A stretch of DNA of 64,000 bases from Copromyces sp. CBS 386.78. Its lineage: Eukaryota > Ascomycota > Sordariomycetes > Sordariales > Sordariaceae. Shown one piece after another: positions 33,637 through 45,414 of this stretch. The position numbers and the translations under genes are program-made. The notes below the pieces were generated by a model. That model saw nothing but the letters and a program-made list of their open reading frames with translations. It searched no databases and was not told where the DNA came from. Location: NCBI GenBank assembly GCA_030685235.1, contig MU839086.1:434001-498000 (forward strand), written 5' to 3'. Each line of letters opens with the position of its first letter. Position 1 is the stretch's first letter.

Positions 33637-35565
33637 TTAAGATGCGGACGAGCTCGATGTTTTGAGATTACCAACATCCAAAGCCTCTTCATCCGGTGTC
33701 TCCACTTCGCCCATCGCTGCTATCTCATCTTGCGCTCTCTGATCCGCCCCGACGGTCTCCTTCGGCATCTCCGCCAACAACTTCTTGATCTCAATCTCGA
33801 GGTCAATTTTCCTCTCCCTAGCCACATCAACAATCGCCCACGCCCTGGGGTCCATTTCCTTGAAACAGCGCTTGAGCAGCTGGACCAAAGTCGGGTGACT
33901 GATCCACATGCGCCGCGAAGTATTTCTCGCCAACGGCGCGAGCTCCATTTTTGCCAGGTACTTGAAGGCGGTGTTGAGGTCGCCGTCCGCGGCAGAGCAC
34001 CGCACAAAGTGTTCGTACATGTCCCTCGTGGGCTTGAGCGTGTACATGAGCATCTCCGATTCCAGATCCTGCACCGTCTGAGCGCTCTGCGCCTTCTGCA
34101 GGAGAACCTGGAAGGTGCGTAGGTCCGGTCCCGAGGAGCAGAGCTGCAGCAGGTCGCGATACATGCCGGATGCCTTGTCCACTGTCGGTTCTTCTTCGCA
34201 GATGGCTTCCAGCACCACGTTTACGGTTGCGATGGGGATCTTGTAGCCCGCTGCCTTCAGGTTTTCCATCATCTCTTTGACGCTGTTCAGTAGCTCGGGC
34301 GAGCGTCTGAAGAGGAGGAAGATGGACCGCGTGCTAGCGGCTTCAGGAGGAATGTCTGCGCCTTCCATGATGCAAAGCACTTGCAGCGCGTTCTGAAGGT
34401 CGCCGTTGTAGGCGTAGCATTCCACCAGTGCTTCGTAGTGATGCAGACCCAATCTAACCCCCCTCTCTGCGAGAAGCTCGATGGCCCGAGTAGCCAGGTC
34501 CGCGTCTTGGTGCCGGGAGGCCGTGTTGAGTACGTTGATGACGACGCCGTCGGGGGGGTTGACGACGCGCTTCTGTACCAAATGGTCCCAGACCAGCCTG
34601 GTCCCTTCGTAGTGCAATGCCCTGCTGCACTCGTCGAGCAAAAAGTACCAAGTCCCCAAGGGCAGCGTATGGGACGGGGTGTTCTGTTTCCGAGCTTTGA
34701 GCCTTACCTGCATGACCCGGACGGCCTCCTCGATGAACCCACGCCTTGAGAGCGTGTAGATAAAGATCTCGTATATCCATGCAGGCACCCATTGGTCGCT
34801 GTACACCAGTTCATCCAGCATATCCAGAGCCTTTTCGAATTGCCCATCGCGAAGAAGACCCAGGGTGACGCTGAACCTGGCTTGCTTGTCGGGTCTGGCT
34901 CCCTTGGCTTCCAGAGAGCGTAGGATGTCTGTCCTTAAAAGATAATCAGGATGGACCGCTAGAGCTTTTAGAGCACTTTGTAGGACGCCTATTGATGGTT
35001 CGACACCGGCTGTAACCATGGAGTCGAAGATGAAGCCGAGTTCGTCGGCCGAGCCTGTGATATCCCAGTTGGCAACAACCAGTGATTCGTAAATGAACGG
35101 ATTTGGCTTTTCTTTTCGGTTGTTTAGAAGGAATTGTATAATAGGCCGGATCTTGCCATGTTGGCCATGGTGGTTGCGAAGCTCACGAAGCGCTTCGTAA
35201 ATAACAGGTGTCGATGCTTCGGTCAAAACCGCGGAAAGGTCATTCGTCGCTTGGATAATATCGGTCGCGGTTACCGTCCCGTCCACGACGGCTCCGGGTT
35301 TGGGTTGGCTCTGTGGCCATTTCGGTTCGATGTATAGATCTGGAGAGACAAAGCTGTTGGCGTTGGCCCGATGAGCATGCGATTGTTGACTGAGCGAGCG
35401 CACTCCTCGATGTCGGCCATCCTTGCGACTGACTCGTGGTCTCCATCGGATTGCGGAGGTGGAGGACAGGGTTGGGGTCTCGAGGGCCTTCGCCAGCAGA
35501 GCGGCATCGACAGAAGGACAGAGGCAACGCCATAAACCGTCAATTACTTGTCGATGTGGCGACAT
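33637..35565 (-). CDS. Pentatricopeptide-repeat protein, probably mitochondrial (642 aa)
   Basis: Single exon. The N-terminus is basic and poor in acids with many Arg, Ser and Ala (RWRPRVSRKDGRHRGVRSLS), as in mitochondrial presequences. From about residue 110 onward the protein is a run of helical pairs with PPR-type signatures, for example YEALRELRNHHGQHGKIRPI, NPFIYESLVVANWDITGSAD, GVEPSIGVLQSALKALA, LHHYEALVECYAYNGDLQNA and DMYEHFVRCSAADGDLNTAF. Fungal PPR proteins bind mitochondrial transcripts and control their processing, stability or translation. The C-terminal 60 residues are acidic and probably disordered. The RNA target cannot be inferred. It sits between two minus-strand tRNA genes. 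Confidence 0.85.
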   Translation of the reverse strand: MSPHRQVIDGLWRCLCPSVDAALLAKALETPTLSSTSAIRWRPRVSRKDGRHRGVRSLSQQSHAHRANANSFVSPDLYIEPKWPQSQPKPGAVVDGTVTATDIIQATNDLSAVLTEASTPVIYEALRELRNHHGQHGKIRPIIQFLLNNRKEKPNPFIYESLVVANWDITGSADELGFIFDSMVTAGVEPSIGVLQSALKALAVHPDYLLRTDILRSLEAKGARPDKQARFSVTLGLLRDGQFEKALDMLDELVYSDQWVPAWIYEIFIYTLSRRGFIEEAVRVMQVRLKARKQNTPSHTLPLGTWYFLLDECSRALHYEGTRLVWDHLVQKRVVNPPDGVVINVLNTASRHQDADLATRAIELLAERGVRLGLHHYEALVECYAYNGDLQNALQVLCIMEGADIPPEAASTRSIFLLFRRSPELLNSVKEMMENLKAAGYKIPIATVNVVLEAICEEEPTVDKASGMYRDLLQLCSSGPDLRTFQVLLQKAQSAQTVQDLESEMLMYTLKPTRDMYEHFVRCSAADGDLNTAFKYLAKMELAPLARNTSRRMWISHPTLVQLLKRCFKEMDPRAWAIVDVARERKIDLEIEIKKLLAEMPKETVGADQRAQDEIAAMGEVETPDEEALDVGNLKTSSSSAS

Positions 35566-36173
35566 TGTGGTAAGCGCGGGAGGAAATCAAAGTCGTGACA
35601 AGGTCAAAATCCAAGTCAGACGAATGTGACTGTTGTTTTCGGGGCAATAATATTGTGTCCCGCACAAGGGGACATCGTGCAGCTGTGAGCTTCCCCAACT
35701 TCCAGGGGCACGGTGTGCGGGGTAGAGATGACCGGGACGGGAAGCGGTACGTACCTGAAAAAGTGGGGTAGTAATAATTTTAAAAGCAGGGTGAGAAGAC
35801 TGGCGTTAAGTCCTGTATGTATGATGGATATGCTACTGTCCTATAGTTATCGAGGCTGACATTCAACCAGAACAGAAAAGAAGGATGCTTCAATGATATG
35901 TGTGAGAGATCAAGAGATTGACTAGGAGAAATATTACTTAGTGTAGGATAAGCTCGGTCACTCTCCATCCTTTTTACTATGTACTGGTCAATTTGGTTGC
36001 ACTGAGCAACTGCCACATGGTCTGGGAAGGCTGCCATGTCAGTCTTGGGAAACATCCACAAGATTTGATCTCAAATCAGATAAGAAGCCAAAAAGCAAAT
36101 TTCTTTCAAATAATCATGTTAGTAATAGAAATGGCAGTAGTGAAAATGCAAAAAGGGGAGACAAAAGATTGGT
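35566..36173. promoter_or_regulatory. Upstream region of the PPR gene
   Basis: About 600 bp between the PPR start and the 3' end of tRNA-Asp, all on the minus strand. Expected PPR promoter. T tracts after the tRNA (TTTT on the minus strand just below 36170) give its terminator. No other feature. Confidence 0.4.
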
Positions 36174-36267
36174 CTCTCCCGCCGGGAATTGAACCCGGGT
36201 CTCGAGCGAATCGAACTGATGTTCCAAGCTTGACAAGCTCACATACTGACCACTATACTACGGAAGA
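36174..36267 (-). tRNA. tRNA-Asp (anticodon GTC), with 22-nt intron
   Basis: The minus strand folds with acceptor stem TCTTCCG/CGGGAGA (seven pairs, one T-G), G73 as is usual for Asp, anticodon stem TGAGC/GCTCG and loop TTGTCAC after removal of a 22-nt intron following A37. The T arm CCGGGTTCAATTCCCGG is perfect. Anticodon GTC reads GAC and GAT. Confidence 0.95.
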
Positions 36268-37060
36268 TGTACACCTGTTGATCAAGTACCGTAGTCGATT
36301 GATGGTTGCTACTCAGACCACAGCCTTTATATAGGATTATACACATCTGTTTCAAATCTGATAACCCACTGCCTGCGCACCACGCAACGACACCATTCCC
36401 ACAGACAGGCATCAAGGTAACACATGGCCACAAGATAATGGTAATGAGGATCAATTGGAGCGTGACAGAATTCCTACATAGAGAGGCGGTCTTTTTGAAC
36501 AAGAGGGCGGCTCTACAAGGATCCGACACCTGAACAGACTGCAAAGATATCGACGACACAGTCAACGATGGCATCACACTATATCGCTCCAAAGCCCATA
36601 TCCTCGTAGAGATCCGCACAGAACGCAATGCGCATTTGTACCGAATATTTGAGCATTCGTATGGGAATCATCAGACTACAGGTATAAAGCTACGTAGATG
36701 GAATTGAAAGACGGATACGCTTCGAATGACCACAGAGCCAGTTATTCTACACAAGCTACGTGAGCAAAAGATAACATAGCAGAGCATAGCGACTGCAATG
36801 GCGATGAGCATTTACGACACAAAACAGGGATATAGATGAATTGCGCTGAGTGACTCATTTTATTGAGGAGTTCGAGACTACCCAGATAGTCTTCATACGC
36901 TCCGACGTCACGATCTTGATACTTCCATGCTGAACGCTCGTTCTCACATACTCGTAGTTACAGCTTTCTCTTTCTCTCTCACATAGTCAGTGACTAGGCT
37001 GACTGCCTACTTCTTCTCAGACCTCCGTTGTCCATACTGAGGCCACTGCTGTTGTCCATC
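36268..37060. other. Downstream region of the 4E-T-like gene
   Basis: About 790 bp between tRNA-Asp and the stop codon of the 4E-T-like gene. A minus-strand AATAAA at 36859-36864, about 200 nt past that stop, is a candidate poly(A) signal. Nothing else recognised. Confidence 0.45.
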
Positions 37061-39696
37061 CTAAGGGCCCCGGTATCCAGGAGGGAGCATACCGCGCCGA
37101 TCAACAGGGAAAGGAAGGCCGCCGGCACCACCAAATCCAGCAGGGCCGTCAGGTCCCTGGAAGCCACCCATTCCGGGAGGAGGTCCCATAAAGCCGGGTG
37201 GGGGTCCACCACCGAAAAAGCCGGGAGGAGGCTGCATCCCCCTAGGAGGCGGGGGCCCAACGAGGCCATCCGGGGGTGGAGGTCCAGGCGGGAACGCTCC
37301 ACCCGGGGGCGGGAAGTTCATGGGGAACATACCCGGCATCGGTCCGTTGCGGGGTCCATTAACAAGACCCGGAGGAGGAATCATGGGACCCCTTTGAGGC
37401 GGACCCATAGGTTGACCACCAACTCCACTTCCAGGGTTACCGGCACCGCCAGCACCCAGTGGGAAAGGAAGCATGTGATGATCCAGACCAGGGGGAGGAG
37501 GCCGCTGAAGAATCTGCGTCGGCATCTGCGTCGGCGGCTGGGGTGGACGATTGTCAACATCCGAAGGGTGAAACTGGTCATTGAAGAAGCCAGGAGGAGC
37601 CGGGCCTCTAATTTGCTGTTGCTGTTGCTGCCTCTGGGCAGCAATACGCTCTCGCTGATATTCAGCTTCACGCTCAGCGAGATCGGGGATATTAACCTGC
37701 TTGGTGGGCTGCGGCATCCGGACCTGGGGGTGTTCCTGCCGGCGTGGTTCAGGTACCTTCTCGTGATTCTGCATCAGCCTCATAAGGAATTCAGCCTGGT
37801 CGGTCACCATAGGGTTCTGACCGCCCCGGTTGTTGCCATGGTTCGGCATAGCGTGGCGTTGGGCGAGGATATCATGCAATGCTTGTTCGGGCCGTGTCAT
37901 CGGAGGCGGCTGAGTGGGCGGAGCCATAGGACGAGGGGAGAGAATGTCGTGCAAGGGGTTCGGTGGAGGTGCGCGGAATCGAGGATCATCACGGCGATCT
38001 CCACCATACTGCTGAAACGGTTCTGGGGAAGCAACTTGGCTCTTGGGTTGGGAGTCCGCAGGATGAGCCGGCTGCGAAAAGTTACCGAAGAGCTGAGCCA
38101 TTGGATTGGCTGCCTGTCCAGACGGCCCTGATGGGCCCCCCATTCCGCTCTTCTGAAGCTTCTGGATAAGGAGATTGAAGGCCTCCTTCTCGGCCTCGTT
38201 CTTTTGAGGTACTTCGTTGGGTTGTCCGCCCGAGGGGGCAGTAGCAGCGGGGGTTGATGGCTCGGTCTTTGCCCCTTCCTGAGGAGCGAGGAAAGCCATA
38301 AATCGCGACCCCTTGCCGGATGTAGGCTTGCTAGCTTCCTTCTCGGCCGTAGGGGTGCTAACCTGAAGGCTGCCACCATAGGCTGCAAAGAACTTGTCTG
38401 GACCAGTTTCGAGAGCAGGTGCAGACAACACCTTCTCTGCCTCAAAAGCGGGCTCGGGCAGATTGGTTTGCAAAGGCGCAGGGGCCTTGTCTTCGGCCTT
38501 TGGCCCACCTCCATGTTTGCTCTTCATACTTTCCATGAACTTCTTGAAATCCTCGGCCGTATGACCCTGCGACTTATGCTCAACGGGTTCATCGAGCCAT
38601 TCAGGATCGCGCTCAACGCGCTGGTCACGGTCACGGTCATATCTTCCTCCGCCATACCCACCAGCTCGGTCGCCATATCTGTCGTTCTGGTTTTGCCGAT
38701 CTTCGTTGGGTTCGCGATCACGCCAACTCTTGGATCTGTCAATGCGTTCCCTGACAGAGAGAGAAGCGGCATTGTTGTCGTTGCTGTTCGTATTCTCCTT
38801 GTTGAACCACGAATCGGTCTTGCCTCTTGACAACCCGTTCCTACGAGGTGTATCAATGTCTTCGCCGTCTTTGTCTCGGATGTCCTGGGCACGGTTACGG
38901 CGATCCGAAACATCTTTAGCTTGGGTATCGCGGGAGCTGCCAAAACGCTCTCCGGCGGCGCCCATGCGACCCTGGAATCGCTCTGCGCCCTCAGTACCAA
39001 AGCTCTTGCGGGGCTTGACCGGAGTCCAGCCTTCGCCGTTATCCTGGTCCTCCCCACGGCGGCGGAATGCGCTGTTCCGCCCGTTACCAAAACGGTCATT
39101 GGTGCTTTCCGGGTCATTGGTGCGCGTGCGGAAGTTGAATCGATCCGTCCGATCCTGTCGGTCGTTATCTTTCAGTCCCTTATCAGCGTCCGAGGTCCTG
39201 TTGTTGCGCAAAGTTGTGGCGGATGCGAAGCTTGTTCTGGGAGGTCCAAGGATAATATCCTCAGGATCTGATAGGGTCAGCAAGAGATCCATAGTCAGAT
39301 CACACAGTTGCGTGCCGAACCCAAAGATCCGGGAGTGAGAGAGAGCGTACTCGTTGTGGTGCGTGAACCGTTACGGTCCAGTGCTGGACGTCTGTTTTCT
39401 TGGTTCAGAAGAAAACTATCCCCGCCTTTGATGCGGTCATTTGTGGTCTTGGCCTGACTATTGCGGCCTGTCTCTGGAGGCGGTCTATGAAGAATTAGCC
39501 AAAGTGTCCAAAGAGTTTCGCACCAGGGCGCACATTAATAATGCGTAACCGTTCACGTGCGCCCGTCGACTGGCCGAGCTGGAAGAAGAACATACCCCAT
39601 CCACTCCTCGGCAGGAGGGAGTCCAGGAGGCTTAACGCATAATGGCGACGCTCGTAGATACAGCAGAAACTCTGCTGAGTATTGCACTGCTGCCAT
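37061..39696 (-). CDS. eIF4E-binding 4E-T-like translational regulator (813 aa)
   Basis: Exons in transcript order: 39596..39696, 39351..39484 and 37061..39267. Exon 1 encodes MAAVQYSAEFLLYLRASPLC then VKPPGLPPAEEWMG. Tyr6-x4-Leu11-Leu12 is a textbook eIF4E-binding motif (YxxxxL-hydrophobic). Exon 2 gives a polar stretch. Exon 3 begins PEDIILGPPRTSF, followed by Arg/Asp/Asn-rich disorder, WTPVKPRKSFG, EWLDEPVE, FKKFMESMKSK, and a C-terminus very rich in Pro, Gly and Gln. This layout matches 4E-T-type repressors, which bind eIF4E and sit in P bodies. All phases close (101 + 134 + 2207 nt). A methionine at 39292 that opens the long last frame lies inside intron 2, whose CTGAC branch point and CAG acceptor end at 39268. 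Confidence 0.85.
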
Positions 39697-41307
39697 GGTA
39701 TTGTGTGTTTTATATTATGCAAAGACCATCGGCTATAGGTGGCAGTTTCACCAGCATCCGCAGATGGCAACGAGGGGACAGCAAGTCGGTGACAGACAGG
39801 AGGAGGCGGGCGTCCTAGCGGCGCAATGCCGCAATCCAATAATAATTATTCGTCGAGGGAACCGGCACGGCGACAACTCAAGTCGGGTCGAGGGATATGT
39901 TGCGGAAGACGGGTCGGTAGGTGCAGTTGTGCAGACTGTGCACGAGGACAAAGGTGGATGGAGGGGGTTTGGTTAGATGACGGACGGGATGATGGAGGCT
40001 GCGGCTGGCTGCTCGTCGGCTTCACTGCTTCGGCTACGTCTGCTGGTGGGCCAACAGAGGCTGCGAGGAGAGTGAGACTGGCAGGAGCAATGCGGTGGGA
40101 TTGAAAGTGATGCTTTTGCTTTTAACGGTAAGTGTTCTCGAAAGGTGATAGCACTGTTGTTGTGGTTTTGCGATGCGTTCTGGAAGGCCAGTGGCTAAAA
40201 TGGTAGAAACCGTTCTCTTGTTGCTTCAGGTTCAGGTTGCGATGCGGAGGAGAAGGGGCGTGAACGACAATGGAGAGGCAAGTCACAAGTGTGGTAAAAC
40301 TGGAATGGAGACAGCGCAGAACCAGATGGGGGTTCAGGGCAAGGACGGGCTGGACGGGAGACCGACTGGGAGCTGAGGGCGAAGGAGGCACGGAGGTGGA
40401 GGTGGAGGACGAAGGTGGTGCTTCCTGGCGAAACTGGAACAGGCAAGCAGCTGGCTGGGCCTGCCCACTGGCTGCCCAGCTGCCCGCCATAGCCCGCCCG
40501 GGCTGGACTCCATCCCCTCCTTCTCAGCTGCCCGCTGAGGTTTTTGGCTCACTCATCAGGAGTCATCGCCGCTGCACTTTCAGGTTCCTACAAAAACCAC
40601 ACAACATCCTCCACTTGAAGGTGGATCTGAGACCGCTTTTAGTCCTGCCACTTCACCATCTAGAACAGGCTGTGAGCCTGTCACGCTGCCATTCCATTCT
40701 TTTATATATATATCATCGTCGTCCATGCAAGCTTTGGGTTAAATCGTTCTTGTAGGTTCCTTTGTCAGCTTAATGGCCCAAGCGCCTTTGATATCGTGAG
40801 ATGTCTTCACCACTCACTCCCAGCATGGCAACGTTATCTATTGCTGGCCCTGTAGTCCGCCCCTTGTGTCTCTGCCTGTGATGAACTCGTTGTTTAATCG
40901 AACGAAATGATGTTGATCATGTTGGGCAAAGCATTGTAGCATGGTGCAATTGGACGCCGATGTCGCTGCTGCCGACTGTCGTCATTAGTCCTGGCCTTCC
41001 TAGACTGGGATCCCTTTCATAATCATTAGCCCCTTTACTTCCACTTTTGCAGCATTGTTATGTACGACTCCGCGTCCTTTACATCTCCGTCGAAAAAGAC
41101 CGGAATTGGGGGCCGGGGCCGGCTAGCCTGCGCATAGAGGACTGCAATATTCCCTGCCAGATAACAACAACGGTCCTCTTGTTTAGGTATCACATATCAT
41201 TTGAAAGTAATAAGCGAGTATACATGCCAATGACTCGACAATCCGTGGTATTTATTTAACAACTACAGTGCATAATCCTTTGTGATTGATCCCTCTTGCG
41301 GAATACT
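39697..41307. promoter_or_regulatory. Upstream region of the 4E-T-like gene and 3' flank of URB1
   Basis: 1.6 kb. The part next to 39697 must hold a promoter and leader on the minus strand. On the URB1 side a minus-strand AATAAA at 41251-41256 lies 52 nt past the URB1 stop. A short (TA)n tract is near 40702. No further gene recognised. Confidence 0.45.
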
Positions 41308-44300
41308 CTAGACAATCACGTTCTCAACACCTCCTTTACTCCACCCCTCAACTCTTCCCTTATCACAAGTTTCCCAAATCCGCTTCAACAGCCCCTTATA
41401 CACCGCAACCTCGTCCTCGGAGCTGACAATATTGCCTGCTCCACCTTGACTCTGCGTCGCCGACACGCTCTTCTTCATCTTTGATAGCTCCTCGAGCCAA
41501 CTGACCACGCCAAACCTCGTGATGAGCGTTGTGCTACCTCCCTCAATCTTGGTTGCCCGGTACAGTATCCTTAGGACCTGCATCCTCAGCGGCGTCCTCA
41601 TGTATGGGTTTCCTGCTACCGCCAACAGCCGCTCAAATAGCGGGCCCTTTGCCCTCTTCTTGTGGAACAATTCCAAGTCCTTGGATGTCCTAAGGCCGTC
41701 CAGGAGATATGCCAACAGCCAGTTAAGCTGCGCATAGTACGAATCACCAACCGCGGGTTCCTCGGTCAAGACTTCATCCGCCAGCGGCACTCTGTCCACG
41801 CTCCAGAAGGGCCCGCTGGTAAGGAATGAGTTGATCTTGGGGTAGAGGCTGTATGTCGGATCACGCAGGACGTTGACGGCATGGCAAGCGAAAGCAATGA
41901 CGGTGCTTGGGAGCGGCACCACTGCGTTGACGGCCTGGCTTGCGGCTGCCACCCTAGCGGTTTCCGCGAGCTCCGAGAGCAACAACCAGATCTGTTCTTT
42001 CTCCTCGTACTCGGATTGCTGGACCTTGGCCGCCATCTTCAAAATGTTGACGAGCGCTTCCTTCCTGATACTAGCGTGCTCAGAGGCAAGCAGGCTGATG
42101 AGGGAAATGGCGTGGCCTTCGTCCACGAGCTCGTCTACTGACTTGTTTTGCCACTTGACGAGTGCTGAGTTATCGGCGGCCAGACTGTCTGGAACATTGA
42201 GAACACGCTCCAACTGCTCGCTGTCCAAGGCGACGACGTCATCACCAGACTCCGATTTCTTCCCTTCCGCTGTTGTATTGTTCGTGTCCTGCTTGGCTTC
42301 GGTTGACTTTCCACCCTTTGCTTGCTTGAAGGGGTGTTTCTTGGGCACAGTTAATGACTTCTCAAGTCCCTGAGCAAAGGACTCGGACATGACCGCAAGC
42401 GCAGCCTCAAGCAAAGGCTTGCTCTCCCCAGCAGCTGCCGAATATCCAAGGAACTTTGGCAAGAAACGGCCGAGTCTTTCAAGTGTACTCTTGGAGTCCG
42501 CCGCCTTGGCAGCAAAAGGCAGTTGCTCGATAATAGCAGCAACCAACGGGCTGACAGTAAGCACCTCGTCCTCCGCATCCTTGGCCAGATCCTGCAGCAT
42601 CTCGAGGTACTTGACTGGCGCCGTGGTGCAACGAGTAAGGCACTTATCCAAGAAAGGCCACAAGATGGCGAGAGATGAAGGAGACGACGCCATGAGCTCC
42701 ATGAGAGGCTCAAGCAGAACAGAGATTCCAGGATGTCCCTTATCCTTTGCCGGAACAACATGCTGCTCTACCGCTACAAAGTCAAGAACTCGCCGTACTG
42801 GTGCCAACGAAACGCCATGGGGCGCCTCGACATAGACCTTCAGCAGGGTTGTGAATGGTGACAGTGTGAGCTGCTCTGTGGCCGCAAACCATCTCATGCC
42901 AGGCGAATATCCTGCAATCGCCAGGAGATTCTCCAGTTCCTTCAGGCTTAGCGCAAAGTCACGAGGATCACTTTCAACATCCTCTTCTGAGCGAGTCTCC
43001 TTCTGTTTCTCGTGCTTGGACAATCTCTTGAGCGCTGTCTCTAGTAGTGGGGAGACATCGAACTTGGCCATGAGCGCAACTTGCGGGATGACCTCGTAGT
43101 ACAAGCGCAACAGCTGACTAGCAGCCTCGCGGTGCAAGATATCGTCTTCTGGGATAGATCTGTACGAGTTGATCATCTCCTTAATGCCTGGACTCCTTTG
43201 GCAGAATTCGTCAACTAACCGGCGGGCTGCTTCCGTCCAGAGCGCTTGGTTATTGTGGGATTTGGAGCTGTGAGCTGGGTCTTGGTGCATTCTGACGGCT
43301 GTATCGAGCTTCTGCACCGCCAAAATGAGAATTCGGGTCGCAAAGAAGGAGACCATCCTGGACTTGTTCGTTAAGCAGCGGCTGAGTGCTTTCTGGTTCA
43401 GGGGAAGAGGAAGGATGTTATCCATGACGACAGATGTCGGAGGAGGGAGTTCGGCATAGCCGGACCCACGGCAAAAGTACTCAGGCAGCGGCAGTGCTAC
43501 CGTATTGAACAAGAATGCGGCATACCCAATCCATGTTGCAGACAGCTTGGGCTCGAAGGTAAAAGATTTGTTCTTGATGAAGAAGTCGGCGATCAACTCG
43601 GGCGCAACCTTGAAGATCGAAGTGATCAGCTCACTCTGCTTAACGCTTGACCATGGGCGAAGATTTTGGAGCAGGTTTGATAGAACGAAATTGCGGACGG
43701 GAACTTCTGTCTTGAACTTGTTCATCCACACAATAGCTTCCAGTCCGAGCTCTTCAAGGTCCGCGCTGGGGATAGCAGCGTTCGGATCCGCTTCTCTGGG
43801 ATATAGCCCGGTATCCTGTCTCAGGACACCACAAGATGGGTTGGTGCACGCGGTCATAAGGAAACCATGAGCAGCCTCTGGTATAGATGGGAGATCGTCG
43901 TTAACTTGACGGTAGTAGTATAAACCCGAAATCTTGATCAATGTCGTAGAACTGAGCAGGTTGGACTTGGCCTCTCGGGGAACCTTGTTGTCGAGTAAGA
44001 CATGATCCCTTAGTCCGTTGAGAAGCTCTAGCACCAAGTAAGGTAGGTCCTGCTTGATATCCCTCGTGAGGGCAGTAACGACGTCCCTCTGAGCAAGCAG
44101 CTCCTTCTTGGCTTCGGGATGCAAGTATTTGAGGGCGCTCAGGAAGAACTGGACAGCATTTGTGCGTGGAGAGGGCTTCTTGATGTCCTCAGGTTCCTCA
44201 CCGATGTGAACAATTCCCATATTTCGTGCCAACGACTTGAGCATTGACACTCTAGCGCGGAACATTGGCCGAGCAATAGCACCTCCATCGAAGCATACCG

Positions 44301-44923
44301 CCTCCCTGAGCATACGCAGGGTGGGCGAGATAATGAAAGCCTTTCCTTTGTCGGCCGACAAGCTGCGGGAGATCAATTCTTGCTGACGTTTTTGCAACAA
44401 GGTTCTGCAAATTCCCAATCCGATTGGTGTAAGCTCAAGGCTTTGGGACAGTAGTTTTAGAAGCAGCGCGAGGACGACCGGTACAGCTGAGAGAAGGTTC
44501 TCGTTGTTGACTTGGCCGGCATGACTCCATGTTTGCATGATATCCGGGAGGTATGTGGAGCTTTCGTCGTCCTCAATCGGTTTCGTGGACTGTAGATATT
44601 CCTTGACTATCGTGAAGCGTAGCTCATGCTGTTGGCGCTTCTCAGCATTATCGGTAATGTCGTCGCGGGATATTAGAGAATCGAGAAGGAGCTTGAATGA
44701 TTGGAGTCCTGCATAGCGTTAGCGCTTGTCGGTGATATCGGATTGGGGGATCATGAATGTTCATACCATGTCTCGAACGCCCAAGATCAGGATCAAAGGC
44801 GAGGAGCTGCCTCAATTGACGACTGGTGTGTATGACTTCGGACGTGGGAGCCTCGTGGACGACGCGTTGCCTTTTGCGCGGTCCGTCCCCATTTTCTGCG
44901 CCTCTGAACTGTCGTTTCCCCAT
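41308..44923 (-). CDS. urb1: URB1/Npa1, nucleolar pre-60S assembly factor
   Basis: Two exons, 44767..44923 and 41308..44708, encode 1185 aa. The start MGKRQFRGAENGDGPRKRQR carries a basic nuclear/nucleolar signal. Next comes the URB1 N-terminal alpha-helical repeat domain, recognisable from TWSHAGQVNNENLLSAVPVV, LALLLKLLSQSLELTPIGLG, then ICRTLLQKRQQ, FIISPTLRMLREAVCFDGGA and IARPMFRARVSML. The C-terminal part, with LERLLAVAGNPYMRTPLRMQ and VLRILYRATKIEGGSTTLIT, matches the URB1 C-terminal domain. Yeast Urb1 is an early 60S scaffold working with Rsa3, Dbp6 and Nop8. The single intron (44709..44766) splits a Gly codon, G|GA. Length is shorter than yeast Urb1 (about 1760 aa), as is usual for several filamentous fungi. 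Confidence 0.88.
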
Positions 44924-45414
44924 TTCGAATAATCAGCGACTCCTCTTGAAGTCGAATTTTGGGTGTGGATGAAACCTTTCGGTTTCGCAATCGACTAGTT
45001 GGAATTGAAGCTTCCCTCGTTGACTTTCTGGGAATTTCCTACCGTCGCATGTTCTGCAGCGACTTACCGCCTGCCAATCGCGACGCGGTGGGGCGATGAT
45101 GGATACTTCTTTAACCGTGCCCCACCAGAGTGTTCAGGGTCCCCGCTTGAAGAGCCAGGGTTCGACCAATTCACCCCACATGGTCTCGTCATTGGTCAGG
45201 GGTACCTGCATTTTATTTACACTTACAGCGATACTTCCGCGTTTACATGACATGAAGTCCACTCGGCGTACAGCTTCATGTATGAAGGTCAAGTCATATC
45301 TCTGATGCAATCCAGTTCATCCGAGCTCATCCAATACTACATGGTGCCGCCGCAATGTCTCCCTACGGCCGTCACATTCCAAAGGGTTTCCAAAATCGGG
45401 AATCATGGACCATC
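44924..45414. other. Spacer between URB1 and the Atos-like gene
   Basis: About 490 bp between the URB1 start and the stop of the next minus-strand gene. It should contain the URB1 promoter and the neighbour's 3' UTR. Nothing distinctive seen. Confidence 0.4.

Noticed and set aside
37028..38131. 367-codon plus-strand open frame opposite the 4E-T-like gene
   Set aside because: Antisense of a Pro/Gly/Arg-rich coding region; its Arg/His-rich product is what such antisense yields.
39290..39292. ATG as the start of the 4E-T-like protein
   Set aside because: It lies within an intron with good donor, branch point and acceptor; the upstream exons carry the eIF4E motif in phase.
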